Shown: positions 44,487 to 53,339, counted from the stretch's first letter. The stretch is 64,000 nucleotides of DNA from Lachnospiraceae bacterium (GCA_023664705.1 JAMPFE010000010.1:1-64000), one strand, 5' to 3'. The notes: generated by a model not told the origin, from the sequence alone. Numbers and translations are program-made.

Positions 44487-44712
44487 ATGGAAATTACGGA
44501 ATCTTTTAACAAACTGTCTGCGGAATCGCGACCCGCCGTGCCGCTGAGGTGAATTTTTCGGCGACGATTTGCGCGAGCCTGAGCTCGAAAACGCAAAATC
44601 CGCCAAAACAAGGCGTCTAGCCTATTTGAAAACCGCGGAGGTTTTCGGCAATCCGCAGATATTTTCTACCGCGTTAAGCGTTTACATAGATAAGCCGTAT
44701 CGAAAGTGGTGA
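44487..44712 (+). pseudogene. Small frameshifted ORF inside the mini-ORF unit
   Basis: Frame A runs from ATG 44487 (MEITESFNKLSAESR...) to TGA 44550. The +1 frame from GGT 44548 on continues as a very protein-like sequence (EFFGDDLREPELENAK... GNPQIFSTALSVYIDKPYRKW) to TGA 44710. Only a shift inside TGAGGTGA (44545-44552) joins them, giving about 75 residues. It is either a decayed gene, a sequencing error or an RF2-like programmed +1 shift. No homologue recognised. Confidence 0.45.
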
Positions 44713-44866
44713 TTGCGATGTGCGCTTTAGGTTTGAGGTCAGGAAAATATTAGCTTTGCTGCACTGAAAGGAATGAGTCCGATGTCCTGTAAAATTTGTT
44801 GTGTGATCAAATTTTAATAAGGAGTACATTCCGATGTAATATTGAATTTTTACAATCGAATATACC

Positions 44867-44900
44867 GAGCGCCCCGTGAGAACGGGGCGCTGTTTTATTT
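44867..44900 (+). terminator. Terminator of the mini-ORF unit
   Basis: AGCGCCCCGT (44868-44877) pairs with ACGGGGCGCT (44882-44891), followed by TGTTTTATTT. Confidence 0.88.
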
Positions 44901-45461
44901 GTACATTATTTTGTCCGAGCTGAGCTTGTCGTTGAGACCGAGATAATAGCCGAGCTGCGTGAACACGGGGATAAGCGCGTAGTAGACCGTCATCAGCACG
45001 GGGAACAGCACGCTCATGCTCTCTACGCGGCTGGACTGCGTAACGAGCGCGTCGGGCTGCGGGGTGAACGTAAGCACCATGGGATAGGCGCTCCCCGATA
45101 TGAACTGGTATATCAGCAGATTGTCACGCTCGGGGAAAAACAGCTTGTTTATCAGCAGAAAGACCGTCGGAGCCGCCGCGACCGCGAACATTATAAGCCC
45201 TATCGCTATCCAGCGGTATTTCGGCGCCTTTTCCGCGCGCCCGAGCTTTACGAGGCTGCGCTCCTTTACGCCGTTCTTCCACGCGACCGTGAAAACAAGC
45301 GAAAAGAATATCGCTGCCGAAAACGCTATCGCGAGCGCTTTTATAAACGTATTGCTGCCGAAAACGAATATCGCGACGGTCATTATCAGGCAAAGTATGT
45401 TGCCGAGAACCACAAAGCCTATGCCTTTGAGCGTTAATATCCAAAAGCGTTCTCTTTTCAC
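44895..45461 (-). CDS. Four-helix integral membrane protein, unknown
   Basis: A 188-residue protein with about four membrane segments (FVVLGNILCLIMTVAIFVFG, LAIAFSAAIFFSLVFTV, IAIGLIMFAVAAAPTVFLLI, SVLFPVLMTVYYALIPVF). I place the start at GTG 45461 after GAGGTGA; the frame is open further upstream, but without a ribosome site. No family was recognised. Confidence 0.75.
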   Translation of the reverse strand: MKRERFWILTLKGIGFVVLGNILCLIMTVAIFVFGSNTFIKALAIAFSAAIFFSLVFTVAWKNGVKERSLVKLGRAEKAPKYRWIAIGLIMFAVAAAPTVFLLINKLFFPERDNLLIYQFISGSAYPMVLTFTPQPDALVTQSSRVESMSVLFPVLMTVYYALIPVFTQLGYYLGLNDKLSSDKIMYK

Positions 45462-45535
45462 GGGTCTCACCTCTTTTGAGTAATATTTTCGCGCGTTTCG
45501 TAAACAATATAATATCGGTTCGTATAACCCCCCCG

Positions 45536-45556
45536 CCAAAGGGCTCCGCCCTTTGG
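45536..45556. repeat. CCAAAGGG hairpin element
   Basis: CCAAAGGG (45536-45543) and CCCTTTGG (45549-45556) form an 8-bp perfect stem with loop CTCCG. A similar CCCTTTGGAAACCC element lies near 40145-40165. These look like a short dispersed repeat of this genome. Confidence 0.6.
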
Positions 45557-45600
45557 AATCCCAAAAAGGATAATTTATATTATGAAAGCGAGGAATGTAT

Positions 45601-46044
45601 ATGGCTAACTTTAAAAACAAGCAGAGCGCGGAGATACTGAACAGCGTTTACCGAAACGCTCAAATGGCATACGAGGCGGGCTCGGACGTTCTCAAGCACT
45701 GCAAAAACAACGCTCTGCGGCAGGAGATTTCCGCGCAGGTGTCGCGCTACAAAAACGTCGCGGGACAGGCGCGGCAGGAGCTCGCGAAACGCGGCGAGCC
45801 CGCGCGCGAAGTCGCTCCGTATGCGAAAACAATGGCGAAAATGGGCATTGCAATGAAAACGGCGGCAAACCGCAGCAGCGCAAATCTCGCGCGGATAATG
45901 ATGCGCGGCACCACTATGGGCATTATCGATATGCAGCACGCGGTGAACCGCTCTCATGCCGCGGAAAGCCGCATACGCGAAAGCGCGGAACGGCTCCTCG
46001 ACCGCGAGCAGGACTTCTGCGAGAGCCTGAAGAGGTATCTATGA
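45601..46044 (+). CDS. Ferritin-like all-helical protein, unknown
   Basis: A 147-residue protein, helical throughout, of Ala/Arg/Lys/Glu/Met composition (MANFKNKQSAEILNSVYRNAQ..., MGIAMKTAANRSS). The ferritin-like four-helix pattern resembles small bacterial DUF2383-type proteins, but no metal-binding EExH motif is visible. ATG at 45601 follows AGGA. It is a lone plus-strand gene between minus-strand genes. Confidence 0.65.
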   Translation: MANFKNKQSAEILNSVYRNAQMAYEAGSDVLKHCKNNALRQEISAQVSRYKNVAGQARQELAKRGEPAREVAPYAKTMAKMGIAMKTAANRSSANLARIMMRGTTMGIIDMQHAVNRSHAAESRIRESAERLLDREQDFCESLKRYL

Positions 46045-46137
46045 AACGCCCGCTGCCCGAATTTATCCCCTGCGATATCCGCGCGGGGAAAGGGAAAAGC
46101 GCACATTCGCCCGTGAGCTGCGGCGAGAAAAATCCGC

Positions 46138-46932
46138 TTATTCCTCCTCGGGAGGGTTGACGACGTTGCCCTCCAGAATGTTGCGGAGGAGCGTCTGAGC
46201 GCGCTCGCGCTGCTCCTCGGCGTCCTTTTGGTTGCCCGTGGCGTAGGGATATTCGCGGCGCAGAAAGACGTTTATCATGTCGGGGCAGGTGTCCCAGCGC
46301 GCGGCTTTTTGCAGACCCGTTGCGTTTAAATGCAGTCCGACGCCGTTGTAAAGCTCGTCCTCGGGGAAGTATTCCGTCATATCCTCGAAGAGCTCAAGCT
46401 CGATGCCGTCCGCGCCGTAAAGGTATTCCCAGAGACCCTCGTCCGCGATATACAGCTGGCTGTCTCCCGTATACATCTCCGAGGAGAACTTCATCGACTG
46501 CGCGGCGCTGTATTCGGTCATCGTTTCCACGGACGACAGATCGATGTAGTTTACGCCGACCTTGACGTAGCCGTTGCCGTCGAAATCGGGGCAATATTGC
46601 GTAAGAGCCTCTTCCAAATCTCCGTAGCGCCAGCCGAGCTCCGACTCCGCGGTGGTGGAAATTACAAGCACGTACACGTCGTATATCTTGCGGGTGACGA
46701 GCTGAACCGTGAGAAATACCGCAAGAGCGCCGAGAAATCCCCACAGCAGAATGAACACCTTATTGTGGTATACGAAGTTTTTGAACTTCCCCCACGCGTT
46801 CAGCTTGGGCATTTCGACGTAGCCCGTTTCGGGGATAAGCTCGCTTTCCTCGATGAGACCCTGCTTCATTTTCAGCAGCTCGATATACTCCTCGTGAGCC
46901 TTGCGCTGCCTTTCGTCGTCCTTCTTTGACAT
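46138..46932 (-). CDS. Membrane protein with large extracytoplasmic domain, unknown
   Basis: A 264-residue protein with one membrane segment at about residues 58-80 (VFILLWGFLGALAVFLTVQLV) after a charged cytoplasmic N-terminus, then an outside domain (YDVYVLVISTTAESELGWRYGDLEEALTQY...). It is downstream of lysS, separated by a hairpin. The family was not recognised. Confidence 0.75.
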   Translation of the reverse strand: MSKKDDERQRKAHEEYIELLKMKQGLIEESELIPETGYVEMPKLNAWGKFKNFVYHNKVFILLWGFLGALAVFLTVQLVTRKIYDVYVLVISTTAESELGWRYGDLEEALTQYCPDFDGNGYVKVGVNYIDLSSVETMTEYSAAQSMKFSSEMYTGDSQLYIADEGLWEYLYGADGIELELFEDMTEYFPEDELYNGVGLHLNATGLQKAARWDTCPDMINVFLRREYPYATGNQKDAEEQRERAQTLLRNILEGNVVNPPEEE

Positions 46933-46950
46933 AAATTTACTCCATTGTAT

Positions 46951-46978
46951 ATTCCCCGCCGATATTACAGCGGGGAAT
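46951..46978 (-). terminator. Hairpin after lysS
   Basis: ATTCCCCGC (46951-46959) pairs with GCGGGGAAT (46970-46978). The tail is T-poor, so termination may be only partial. Confidence 0.55.
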
Positions 46979-46985
46979 TTCGCGT

Positions 46986-48491
46986 TTAAAAGTTGGGTCT
47001 CATCGTCGGGAACAGCAGCACGTCGCGAATGCTCGCCGAATCGGTGAGCAGCATCACGAGCCTGTCAAAGCCGAAGCCGAGACCGCCCGTGGGGGGAAGC
47101 CCGTACTCCAGCGCGGTGATGAAATCCTCGTCGACCTGCGCGTCGTTTCCGCCCTGAGCGCGCTTTGCGGCTACCTGCTTTACGAAGCGCTCTTTTTGGT
47201 CGAGCGGGTCGTTGAGCTCGGAGAACGCGTTGCCGAACTCCATGCCGTTGATGAAATACTCGAAGCGCTCCGTGAACGCGGGGAACTCGGGCTTTCTCTT
47301 CGCGAGAGGGGAGTTTTCCACGGGGTAATCGTAAATGACCGTCGGCTGAATAAGCTTATCCTCGACGAACGCCTCGAAGAGCGCGATGAGTACGTCGCCC
47401 TTTGTGGAGCTCGCGTTTATATCGTCGCCGACGCCCTTTGCCTTTGCGCAGGCGCGCGCGTCCTCGTCGGTCGCCCAATCGTTGTAGTCCGCGCCGGCGT
47501 ATTTCTTGACAGCCTCTATCATGGTGAGGCGCTCCCAAGGCTTGCCGACGGCGATCTCCTTGCCCTGATAGGTCACGGTATCGGTGCCGCAGACGTTGAG
47601 CGTTACCGTCCTGTACAGGTCCTCGATAAGGTCCATCATATCGAAATAGTTGATATACGCCTGATACATCTCGATAGTCGTGAACTCGGGGTTGTGGGTG
47701 GAGTCCATGCCCTCGTTGCGGAAAATGCGCCCGACCTCGTAGACCTTGTCGAAGCCGCCGACTATGAGGCGCTTTAAGTACAGCTCCGTTTCTATGCGGA
47801 GATACATATCTATATCCAGCGCGTTGTGGTGCGTTTTGAACGGTCTTGCCGCCGCGCCTATCTCCAGCGGCAGCAGCACGGGGGTGTCGACCTCGACGTA
47901 GCCGTGACCGTCGAGGAATTTGCGTATCTCCGACAAAATGCGCGAGCGCTTTACGAAAACGTCCTTGACCTCGGGGTTGGCGATGAGGTCGAGATAGCGC
48001 TTTCTGTAACGCTCCTCCTTGTCCTTCAAGCCGTGCCATTTTTCGGGCAGCGGCAGCAGCGACTTCGACAGCAGCGTTATCTCTTTCGCGTGGACGGAAA
48101 TTTCGCCCGTTTTCGTCTTGAAAACGTAGCCCTTGACGCCGATTATGTCCCCCAAGTCCCACTTTTTGAACTCGGCGAATTTTTCCTCGCCCACGCCGTC
48201 AATGCGCACGTAGACCTGCATTCTGTCCGAGCTGTCGCGAACGTCGAAGAAGCTCGCCTTGCCCATTATCCTGCGCGACATCATTCGCCCCGCAATGGCA
48301 ACGTCCTTGTTTTCAAGCTCCTCGAAGCGCGCGCGGATGTCGCTGTTATAGACGTCCACGGGGAACTTCGTGATAGTGTAGGGATCCTTGCCCTCGGACT
48401 TCAGCCCTTGCAGCTTTTCAAGGCGGACGCGGTGCTGCTCGTCAAGCTCCTCCGCGGTCATCTCCGCTGTTTCTTCGTTTATATCCGCCAT
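46986..48491 (-). CDS. lysS: Lysyl-tRNA synthetase, class II
   Basis: A 501-residue class II enzyme: OB-fold anticodon-binding domain (residues about 60-170), motif 2 (YEVGRIFRNEGMDSTHNPEFT) and motif 3 (GGLGFGFDRLVMLL). The order greA-lysS is classical for Bacillota. It starts 4 bp after the greA stop. Confidence 0.97.
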   Translation of the reverse strand: MADINEETAEMTAEELDEQHRVRLEKLQGLKSEGKDPYTITKFPVDVYNSDIRARFEELENKDVAIAGRMMSRRIMGKASFFDVRDSSDRMQVYVRIDGVGEEKFAEFKKWDLGDIIGVKGYVFKTKTGEISVHAKEITLLSKSLLPLPEKWHGLKDKEERYRKRYLDLIANPEVKDVFVKRSRILSEIRKFLDGHGYVEVDTPVLLPLEIGAAARPFKTHHNALDIDMYLRIETELYLKRLIVGGFDKVYEVGRIFRNEGMDSTHNPEFTTIEMYQAYINYFDMMDLIEDLYRTVTLNVCGTDTVTYQGKEIAVGKPWERLTMIEAVKKYAGADYNDWATDEDARACAKAKGVGDDINASSTKGDVLIALFEAFVEDKLIQPTVIYDYPVENSPLAKRKPEFPAFTERFEYFINGMEFGNAFSELNDPLDQKERFVKQVAAKRAQGGNDAQVDEDFITALEYGLPPTGGLGFGFDRLVMLLTDSASIRDVLLFPTMRPNF

Positions 48492-48495
48492 TTCC

Positions 48496-48981
48496 TTATT
48501 CGTCGTCCTTTCTTATTTCGAGTATCTTAATCTTCAATATTCCCGACGGGGTCTCCACATCGACCTCCTCGCCGACCTCGTGACCCATTATCGCCGCTCC
48601 GATAGGCGATTCGTCGGACATTTTTCCGCTGTTTATATCGGCTTCCTTTGTGCCGACCATTTTAAACTCCATTTCCTCGTCCATTTCCACGTCGAATATT
48701 TTTACGGTCGTGCCTATGCCGACCTTTTCCGTGGAAATATCCTCGTCCTCAACTATCTGAGCGTGAGCGAGGGTATGCTCTATCTCGGCGATCCTCGACT
48801 CTATCTTGCCCTGCTCGTTTTTCGCCTCGTCATATTCGCTGTTCTCGGACAAGTCGCCGAAAGACATCGCGACCCTGATCTTCTCCGCTATCTCGGGGCG
48901 GCGGACGGATCTCAGCTCGTTAAGCTCCTCCTTGAGCTTCTGTTCGCCCTTTCGGGTCAATACGGTACTGGGTTTGTTCAT
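48496..48981 (-). CDS. greA: Transcript cleavage factor GreA
   Basis: A 161-residue factor rescuing backtracked RNA polymerase. It shows the coiled-coil tip with the acidic pair (FGDLSENSEYDEAKNEQGKIE) and the C-terminal FKBP-like domain (SPIGAAIMGHEVGEEV). The ATG at 48981 follows AGGAGG with 5 nt spacing. Confidence 0.97.
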   Translation of the reverse strand: MNKPSTVLTRKGEQKLKEELNELRSVRRPEIAEKIRVAMSFGDLSENSEYDEAKNEQGKIESRIAEIEHTLAHAQIVEDEDISTEKVGIGTTVKIFDVEMDEEMEFKMVGTKEADINSGKMSDESPIGAAIMGHEVGEEVDVETPSGILKIKILEIRKDDE

Positions 48982-49030
48982 ATTATCCTCCTTGCTTGAA
49001 AAAGCCTTTGTGCGGCTTAAAATCAAATTT

Positions 49031-50236
49031 TTATTGCTGCGGATTTGCCTGCGGCGCGAGTATCTCGACAGCCTTTTGCAGCTGGCTGTCCGTTTCGTGC
49101 GGCAGATACTCTATCGACGCGCCCGAGGGCAGCTCCGTTACATAATCGGGCTTTAGTCCCACGCCGTCGTAGGGCTGGGACTTCGACGGCAGGATAGTCG
49201 CCGTTGTAAGGCTCAGCGCGCTGCCGTCCTGAAACTCGTAGGTGCTCTGCATTACGGCTTTCCCGTAGGTCTGCGTGCCTATCAGCATAGCGCCGTGCTC
49301 GTCGCGCAGCGCCACCGCGAACAGCTCCGCCGCCGAGGCGGTGCCGCCGTCCACAAGCACGGCTATCGGCAGGTCCATTTGCTCCTCGGAATCCGTTTCG
49401 ATAAGCGTTTTCTTTACGCCGCCCGCGTACTCCGCCGTGGCGATGACCGCCGCGGGCAAAATCCTGTTCAGCATGGGCTTCAGCGCCGAAATGACGCCGC
49501 CGCCGTTCTGCCGCAGGTCGATTATCAGCGCTTTTGCGCCGTCCGCGGAGAGCGAATTGAGCGAGTTCGAGAACTGCTCTGGGGTCTTGGCGTTGAACGA
49601 CGTAATGCGGATATAGCCTATATTATCGTCGAGCATTTCGTCCGTTACCGACGAAATGTCTATCTGCTGGCGAATGAGGTTTACGGTGAGCTCCTCGCCG
49701 CTGCGCACGAGCCTCAGCGTGAGCTTTGTGCCTATATCGCCGCCCGATATTCTGTCGAGCGCGACGTCCTCGCCCATGCCGAGCAGGCTTCTGCCGTCTA
49801 TCTCGGTTATGATGTCGCCGACGATGACGCCGTTGTTCTCCGCGGAGCCGCCCTTGTAGACGTTGGTTATCCGCAGATAGCCGCTGCCGTCCGCCTCCGC
49901 CTCGAAGCCCGCGCCGTTTACGACGCCGCTGCTGGTCTGCCGAAGCTCGTAATAGGTCTGTGCGGGCATATACGTCGCGTATTTATCGCCGATGCCCGAA
50001 ACGTAGCCGTTTATGACGGAAGCCTCCAAGGTCTCGTCGACTATCGTGCCCGTGTAGTTGTTGCGCACGGTAACGTCCATTTCCTGCAGCTTCTGATATA
50101 CGCCCTCGTATTTCTCCGAGCTCGATATCTTACGGTTATATATACTCAGCGACACCGTCCACGTAAGCACGAACGTTATCGCGCAGCCTATCGCGACAAG
50201 ACTTATCGCGATGCCGAGTGATATTCTTTTGTTCAC
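49031..50236 (-). CDS. S41 family C-terminal processing peptidase (CtpA-like)
   Basis: A 401-residue membrane-anchored serine protease with N-terminal signal anchor (ISLGIAISLVAIGCAITFVL), a PDZ domain (about 100-185; GDIITEIDGRSLLGM), and the S41 catalytic core: nucleophile Ser in DGGTASAAELFA and general-base Lys in GTQTYGKAVMQ. The GTG at 50236 follows AAAGGAG. It is downstream of ftsEX; CtpA proteases often act with FtsEX-controlled cell-wall hydrolases. Confidence 0.93.
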   Translation of the reverse strand: MNKRISLGIAISLVAIGCAITFVLTWTVSLSIYNRKISSSEKYEGVYQKLQEMDVTVRNNYTGTIVDETLEASVINGYVSGIGDKYATYMPAQTYYELRQTSSGVVNGAGFEAEADGSGYLRITNVYKGGSAENNGVIVGDIITEIDGRSLLGMGEDVALDRISGGDIGTKLTLRLVRSGEELTVNLIRQQIDISSVTDEMLDDNIGYIRITSFNAKTPEQFSNSLNSLSADGAKALIIDLRQNGGGVISALKPMLNRILPAAVIATAEYAGGVKKTLIETDSEEQMDLPIAVLVDGGTASAAELFAVALRDEHGAMLIGTQTYGKAVMQSTYEFQDGSALSLTTATILPSKSQPYDGVGLKPDYVTELPSGASIEYLPHETDSQLQKAVEILAPQANPQQ

Positions 50237-50263
50237 TTTTGTCTCCTTTGCATTGATTTGCAT

Positions 50264-51166
50264 TTACACCTTCAGGTACTTGCCCATGCTGATTATCGTG
50301 CCGACCGCTCCGAGGAGCGCGCCCGCCCCGCAGTTCACCGCGAGGACCGTCCAGCAGACGCTGTCGAACGGGATAAGGTTGAAGAAGCCGAACATCTCCC
50401 ACAGCGTGAAATTGTCGGTAAACAGCGAGAAAATGGAATCGTAGATGAACCACGTCAAGCCCCATGCCGCCGCGCCCGCGAGGACGCCGACGAACATGCC
50501 CTCCACGAAAAACGGAAGCTTGATAAAGCCGTTCGTCGCGCCGACGTATTTCATAATGGTTATCTCGTTGCGGCGCGCGAACACGCTGGAGCGTATCGTG
50601 TTGGAGATTATGACTATGCTGACGATAACGAGCGTTACCAGTATGCCGACAACTATTATCGAGAACGTGCTGCGGATATTCTGGAGCGCGCTTGCGAAAT
50701 CATACGGCGCTCTTACCTCCTCGACGCCCGAAATGCTGGACACCGCCGTAACGACGGGGCGTATCCGCGCAAGATCGGTCACTCTCGCGAAGAACGAATG
50801 CGGCACGGGGTTTTCCTCGAGGTACTCGAGAAGCTCGGCGTACTCGCCGAGGTCGTCTCTGAACGACTCTATGCCCTCGTCGGGGGAGATGTACTTCACG
50901 TCTGTGAGGTCGGGGTTTCCGTCGAGAGCCTGTCTGATATGCGCGATATCCGCGTCGGTCGCGTTCTCCTTGATGAAAATGGCTATCTGGTTGGTGTCCT
51001 CGATATTGCCCATAATGATATTGACGTTCGCCATAACGAGCACGGAAATGCTTATCTGGAGCAGGCTGACGAGGAGTATCGAAAAGCTCGCGAAGGACAT
51101 TACGAAGTTTTTCCAGACGGAGGTTATGCCCTTTTTAACAAGGTAAGTAACATTACTGGTCCTCAT
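50264..51166 (-). CDS. ftsX: Cell-division/cell-wall ABC permease FtsX
   Basis: A 300-residue FtsX with an N-terminal membrane helix, an outside loop and three C-terminal helices (IVVGILVTLVIVSIVIISNTIR). Together with FtsE it transmits ATP-hydrolysis signals to peptidoglycan hydrolases (established for the family). The ATG at 51166 lies within the end of ftsE (14-bp overlap), after GGAGG. Confidence 0.95.
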   Translation of the reverse strand: MRTSNVTYLVKKGITSVWKNFVMSFASFSILLVSLLQISISVLVMANVNIIMGNIEDTNQIAIFIKENATDADIAHIRQALDGNPDLTDVKYISPDEGIESFRDDLGEYAELLEYLEENPVPHSFFARVTDLARIRPVVTAVSSISGVEEVRAPYDFASALQNIRSTFSIIVVGILVTLVIVSIVIISNTIRSSVFARRNEITIMKYVGATNGFIKLPFFVEGMFVGVLAGAAAWGLTWFIYDSIFSLFTDNFTLWEMFGFFNLIPFDSVCWTVLAVNCGAGALLGAVGTIISMGKYLKV

Positions 51167-51839
51167 CGTTGCCTCCGATCGTCTCGTCAAAGGTTATCGA
51201 GCCCTTGTCGATATTGATTATCCTGCCGCCGTAATAGCGCACGAGCTCGTGCTCGTGGGTTATCATAACGACGGTCGTGCCGCAGCGGTTTATCTCTTTC
51301 AGAAGCCCCACAAGCTCGTAGGAGCGCTTGGGGTCGAGATTTCCCGTGGGCTCGTCGACGATGAGCAGTCCGGGGTCGTTCGCGAGGGCGCGGGCTATCG
51401 CGACGCGCTGCTGCTCGCCGCCCGAGAGCTCCCGCGTCTTGCTTTTCGCCTTATGCCCGAGCTCGACGAGGTTGAGCACATACGGCACTCTGGTGCGTAT
51501 AGTCTTGTTTGATGCGTCGGCTATCCTGAGCACGAAGGCAACGTTTTCATAGGCTGTGAAATCCTGAATAAGGCGGAACTCCTGAAAGACCACCCCGATA
51601 GAGCGGCGGAATTTCGCTATCCTATTGCCCTTGATCTTGGACAGATTATAGCCGTTTACGAAAACGCGCCCCGAGCTGGGCACGAGCTCTCTCATCATAA
51701 GCTTTAACAGCGTGGACTTGCCCGCGCCGTTTCCGCCCACTATAAACACAAATTCCCCGTCGTTTATGCGGAGATTTACGTCTACCAAAGCGTCAACGCC
51801 GCTGGAGTAGTGGACGTTGACGTTCTTCATTTCAACCAT
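51153..51839 (-). CDS. ftsE: Cell-division ABC ATPase FtsE
   Basis: A 228-residue ATPase: Walker [10 protein letters not shown], signature [16 protein letters not shown], Walker [13 protein letters not shown] and the H-loop ITHEHEL. The ATG at 51839 follows GGGGGAG. Start of the ftsE-ftsX-ctpA operon. Confidence 0.96.
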   Translation of the reverse strand: MVEMKNVNVHYSSGVDALVDVNLRINDGEFVFIVGGNGAGKSTLLKLMMRELVPSSGRVFVNGYNLSKIKGNRIAKFRRSIGVVFQEFRLIQDFTAYENVAFVLRIADASNKTIRTRVPYVLNLVELGHKAKSKTRELSGGEQQRVAIARALANDPGLLIVDEPTGNLDPKRSYELVGLLKEINRCGTTVVMITHEHELVRYYGGRIINIDKGSITFDETIGGNDEDQ

Positions 51840-51922
51840 AAAAACAAACTCCCCCGTTTTGTAAGAATAAGCAACGCTAATTTCCCTAATTATTGTTTTC
51901 TGTCTATTATCTCTGTCCCTAT

Positions 51923-52038
51923 AACAAACCACAAGGCTGTCCGCATTGAATTTCGCAAGCGAAATTCAACGCTAACGTTTTGCTGCGCAAAACGTTCTAA
52001 ACAAACCATATGGCTGCCCGTTGGCTGAAAACAGCCAA
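51923..52038. repeat. Cluster of three perfect hairpins between ftsE and cdaR
   Basis: TTGAATTTCGC/GCGAAATTCAA (51946-51969), AACGTTTTGC/GCAAAACGTT (51974-51996) and TTGGCTG/CAGCCAA (52021-52038) form three hairpins in tandem. They are bracketed by similar direct copies ACAAACCAyAxGGCTGyCCG (from 51923 and from 52001). They lie after the cdaR stop without T tracts; possibly a mobile palindrome or mRNA stabiliser. Confidence 0.7.
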
Positions 52039-52064
52039 AGAACAGCCGTAACGTATCGGTTTTA

Positions 52065-53150
52065 TCAGAACTTTGTCGGATTTGCGGCGAGGTACTTCTT
52101 GACCATAAGGGCGATCTTGAAGATTATGGCGTGGTCGAACTCGCGCAGGTCGAGACCCGTCAGCTTCTTTATCTTGTCCAGACGGTACACGAGCGTGTTT
52201 CTGTGAACGAACAGCTTGCGGGACGTCTCGGAGACGTTCAGGCTGTTCTCAAAGAACTTCTGTATAGTGAACAGCGTCTCGTGGTCGAGGCTCTCTATCG
52301 AGTTCTTCTTGAATACCTCCTTGAGGAACGTGTCGCAGAGCGTCGTGGGCAGGTGGTAGATAAGCCTCGCGATGCCGAGGTTGTCGTAGGAAACGATGTT
52401 CTTGTCGGTATCGAAAACCTTTCCGACCTCGAGAGCCGTCTGCGCCTCCTTAAACGAGCGCGCGAGCTCCTTTACGCCGAGCACGGGCGTGCCTATGCCG
52501 ACGTTCACCTTTGTGAAGAACTCGCTGGACAGCGTGTCCGAAATGCTCCTCGCGAGCTTTTCGAGGTCTTTTACGTCGATGTTGTTCTTGACCTCCTTGA
52601 CAAGGACGATGTCCGTTTCGGTGATGTTGAAAACGAAATCCTTGTTCTTGTCGGGGAACAGGTTCTGGATAACGTCGTAAGCCGAAACGTCGTTGGACGC
52701 TATAACGCTTATCAGGAACACCACGCGGCTTATGTCGCCGTTAAAGTGCAGCTCGCGCGCCTTAAGGCTTATATCGCCCGGAAGCACGTTATCGAGAATG
52801 ATATTCTTGACGAAGTTGTTCCTGTCGTATTTTTCATCGTAGTACTGCTTAATGCTGGAAAGAGAGATAGCGATAATCCCCGCGTACTTGGACGCGGATT
52901 CGTCCGTACCCTCCACGAACACAGCGTAATCGGGCTTGATGTGAATGCCGAACGGCTTGTAGGTATATCCGTCGCGGATAAACACCTCGTGCGAATCTCC
53001 GAGCTCGATAGAGAAGAAATCGTTCCCTCCGCCGACTCTGGTGAGGTCGCTGCACGCAACGATCGTTCCGTTTTCGTCGATAACCCCGATAACTCTGTTG
53101 ACCGTGTCCTTCATCTGATGGACGATTCCCTGAAATAGCCTGTTTGACAT
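52065..53150 (-). CDS. CdaR/PucR-family transcriptional regulator
   Basis: A 361-residue regulator. Residues about 1-135 resemble a sugar-diacid recognition domain (MSNRLFQGIVHQMKDTVNRVIGVID), about 140-290 a GGDEF-like domain, and about 300-355 a PucR-type helix-turn-helix (NVSETSRKLFVHRNTLVYRLDKIKKLTG). The ATG at 53150 follows AGAGGT; the frame is open for another 62 codons upstream. The family responds to sugar diacids such as glucarate or galactarate; no such catabolic genes are adjacent. Confidence 0.9.
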   Translation of the reverse strand: MSNRLFQGIVHQMKDTVNRVIGVIDENGTIVACSDLTRVGGGNDFFSIELGDSHEVFIRDGYTYKPFGIHIKPDYAVFVEGTDESASKYAGIIAISLSSIKQYYDEKYDRNNFVKNIILDNVLPGDISLKARELHFNGDISRVVFLISVIASNDVSAYDVIQNLFPDKNKDFVFNITETDIVLVKEVKNNIDVKDLEKLARSISDTLSSEFFTKVNVGIGTPVLGVKELARSFKEAQTALEVGKVFDTDKNIVSYDNLGIARLIYHLPTTLCDTFLKEVFKKNSIESLDHETLFTIQKFFENSLNVSETSRKLFVHRNTLVYRLDKIKKLTGLDLREFDHAIIFKIALMVKKYLAANPTKF

Positions 53151-53262
53151 TTGTGTACCTCTTTCCGATTTTTTGCATATCCCGATGTCCTTGGGCGCGG
53201 AACATTCCCCCGAGTTTGTAAAAAATACACAGTCCGAGCCCTCGAAATTTGTGCCTATCTCT

Positions 53263-53291
53263 ATTGTACTAAAAAATGCAAAAAAAATCAA
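53263..53291 (-). promoter_or_regulatory. Promoter of cdaR
   Basis: TTGATT (53286-53291) and TACAAT (53263-53268) on the minus strand are 17 bp apart; 5' UTR about 105 nt. Confidence 0.78.
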
Positions 53292-53339
53292 GTCTTTTTT
53301 ATGTAATATGTAAAAATTTCTTGTTTTTTTTGACAATAC

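Larger units (their letters stand above)
44273..44900 (+). other. Stand-alone transcript with seven iterated ribosome-site/ATG modules
   Basis: A 0.62-kb plus-strand unit with its own promoter and terminator and no ordinary gene. Seven ATGs (44291, 44352, 44425, 44487, 44718, 44782, 44834) are each preceded at 15-17 nt by GAAAGGA or a variant, followed by a CCx just before ATG. In several modules GGAGT can pair with ACTCC, sequestering the ribosome site. The reading frames are tiny: 33, 5, 3, 21 (plus 54 after a frameshift), 11, 11 codons and ATG-stop. Peptides three, five and six contain Cys. Not assigned to any family; alternatives include a large structured RNA (ROOL/GOLLD-like) or a decayed gene cluster. 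Confidence 0.7.

Noticed and set aside
44271..44606. Minus-strand 111-codon open frame across the mini-ORF unit
   Set aside because: No ribosome site and opposite to the only clear promoter and terminator here; kept only as an alternative to check by homology.
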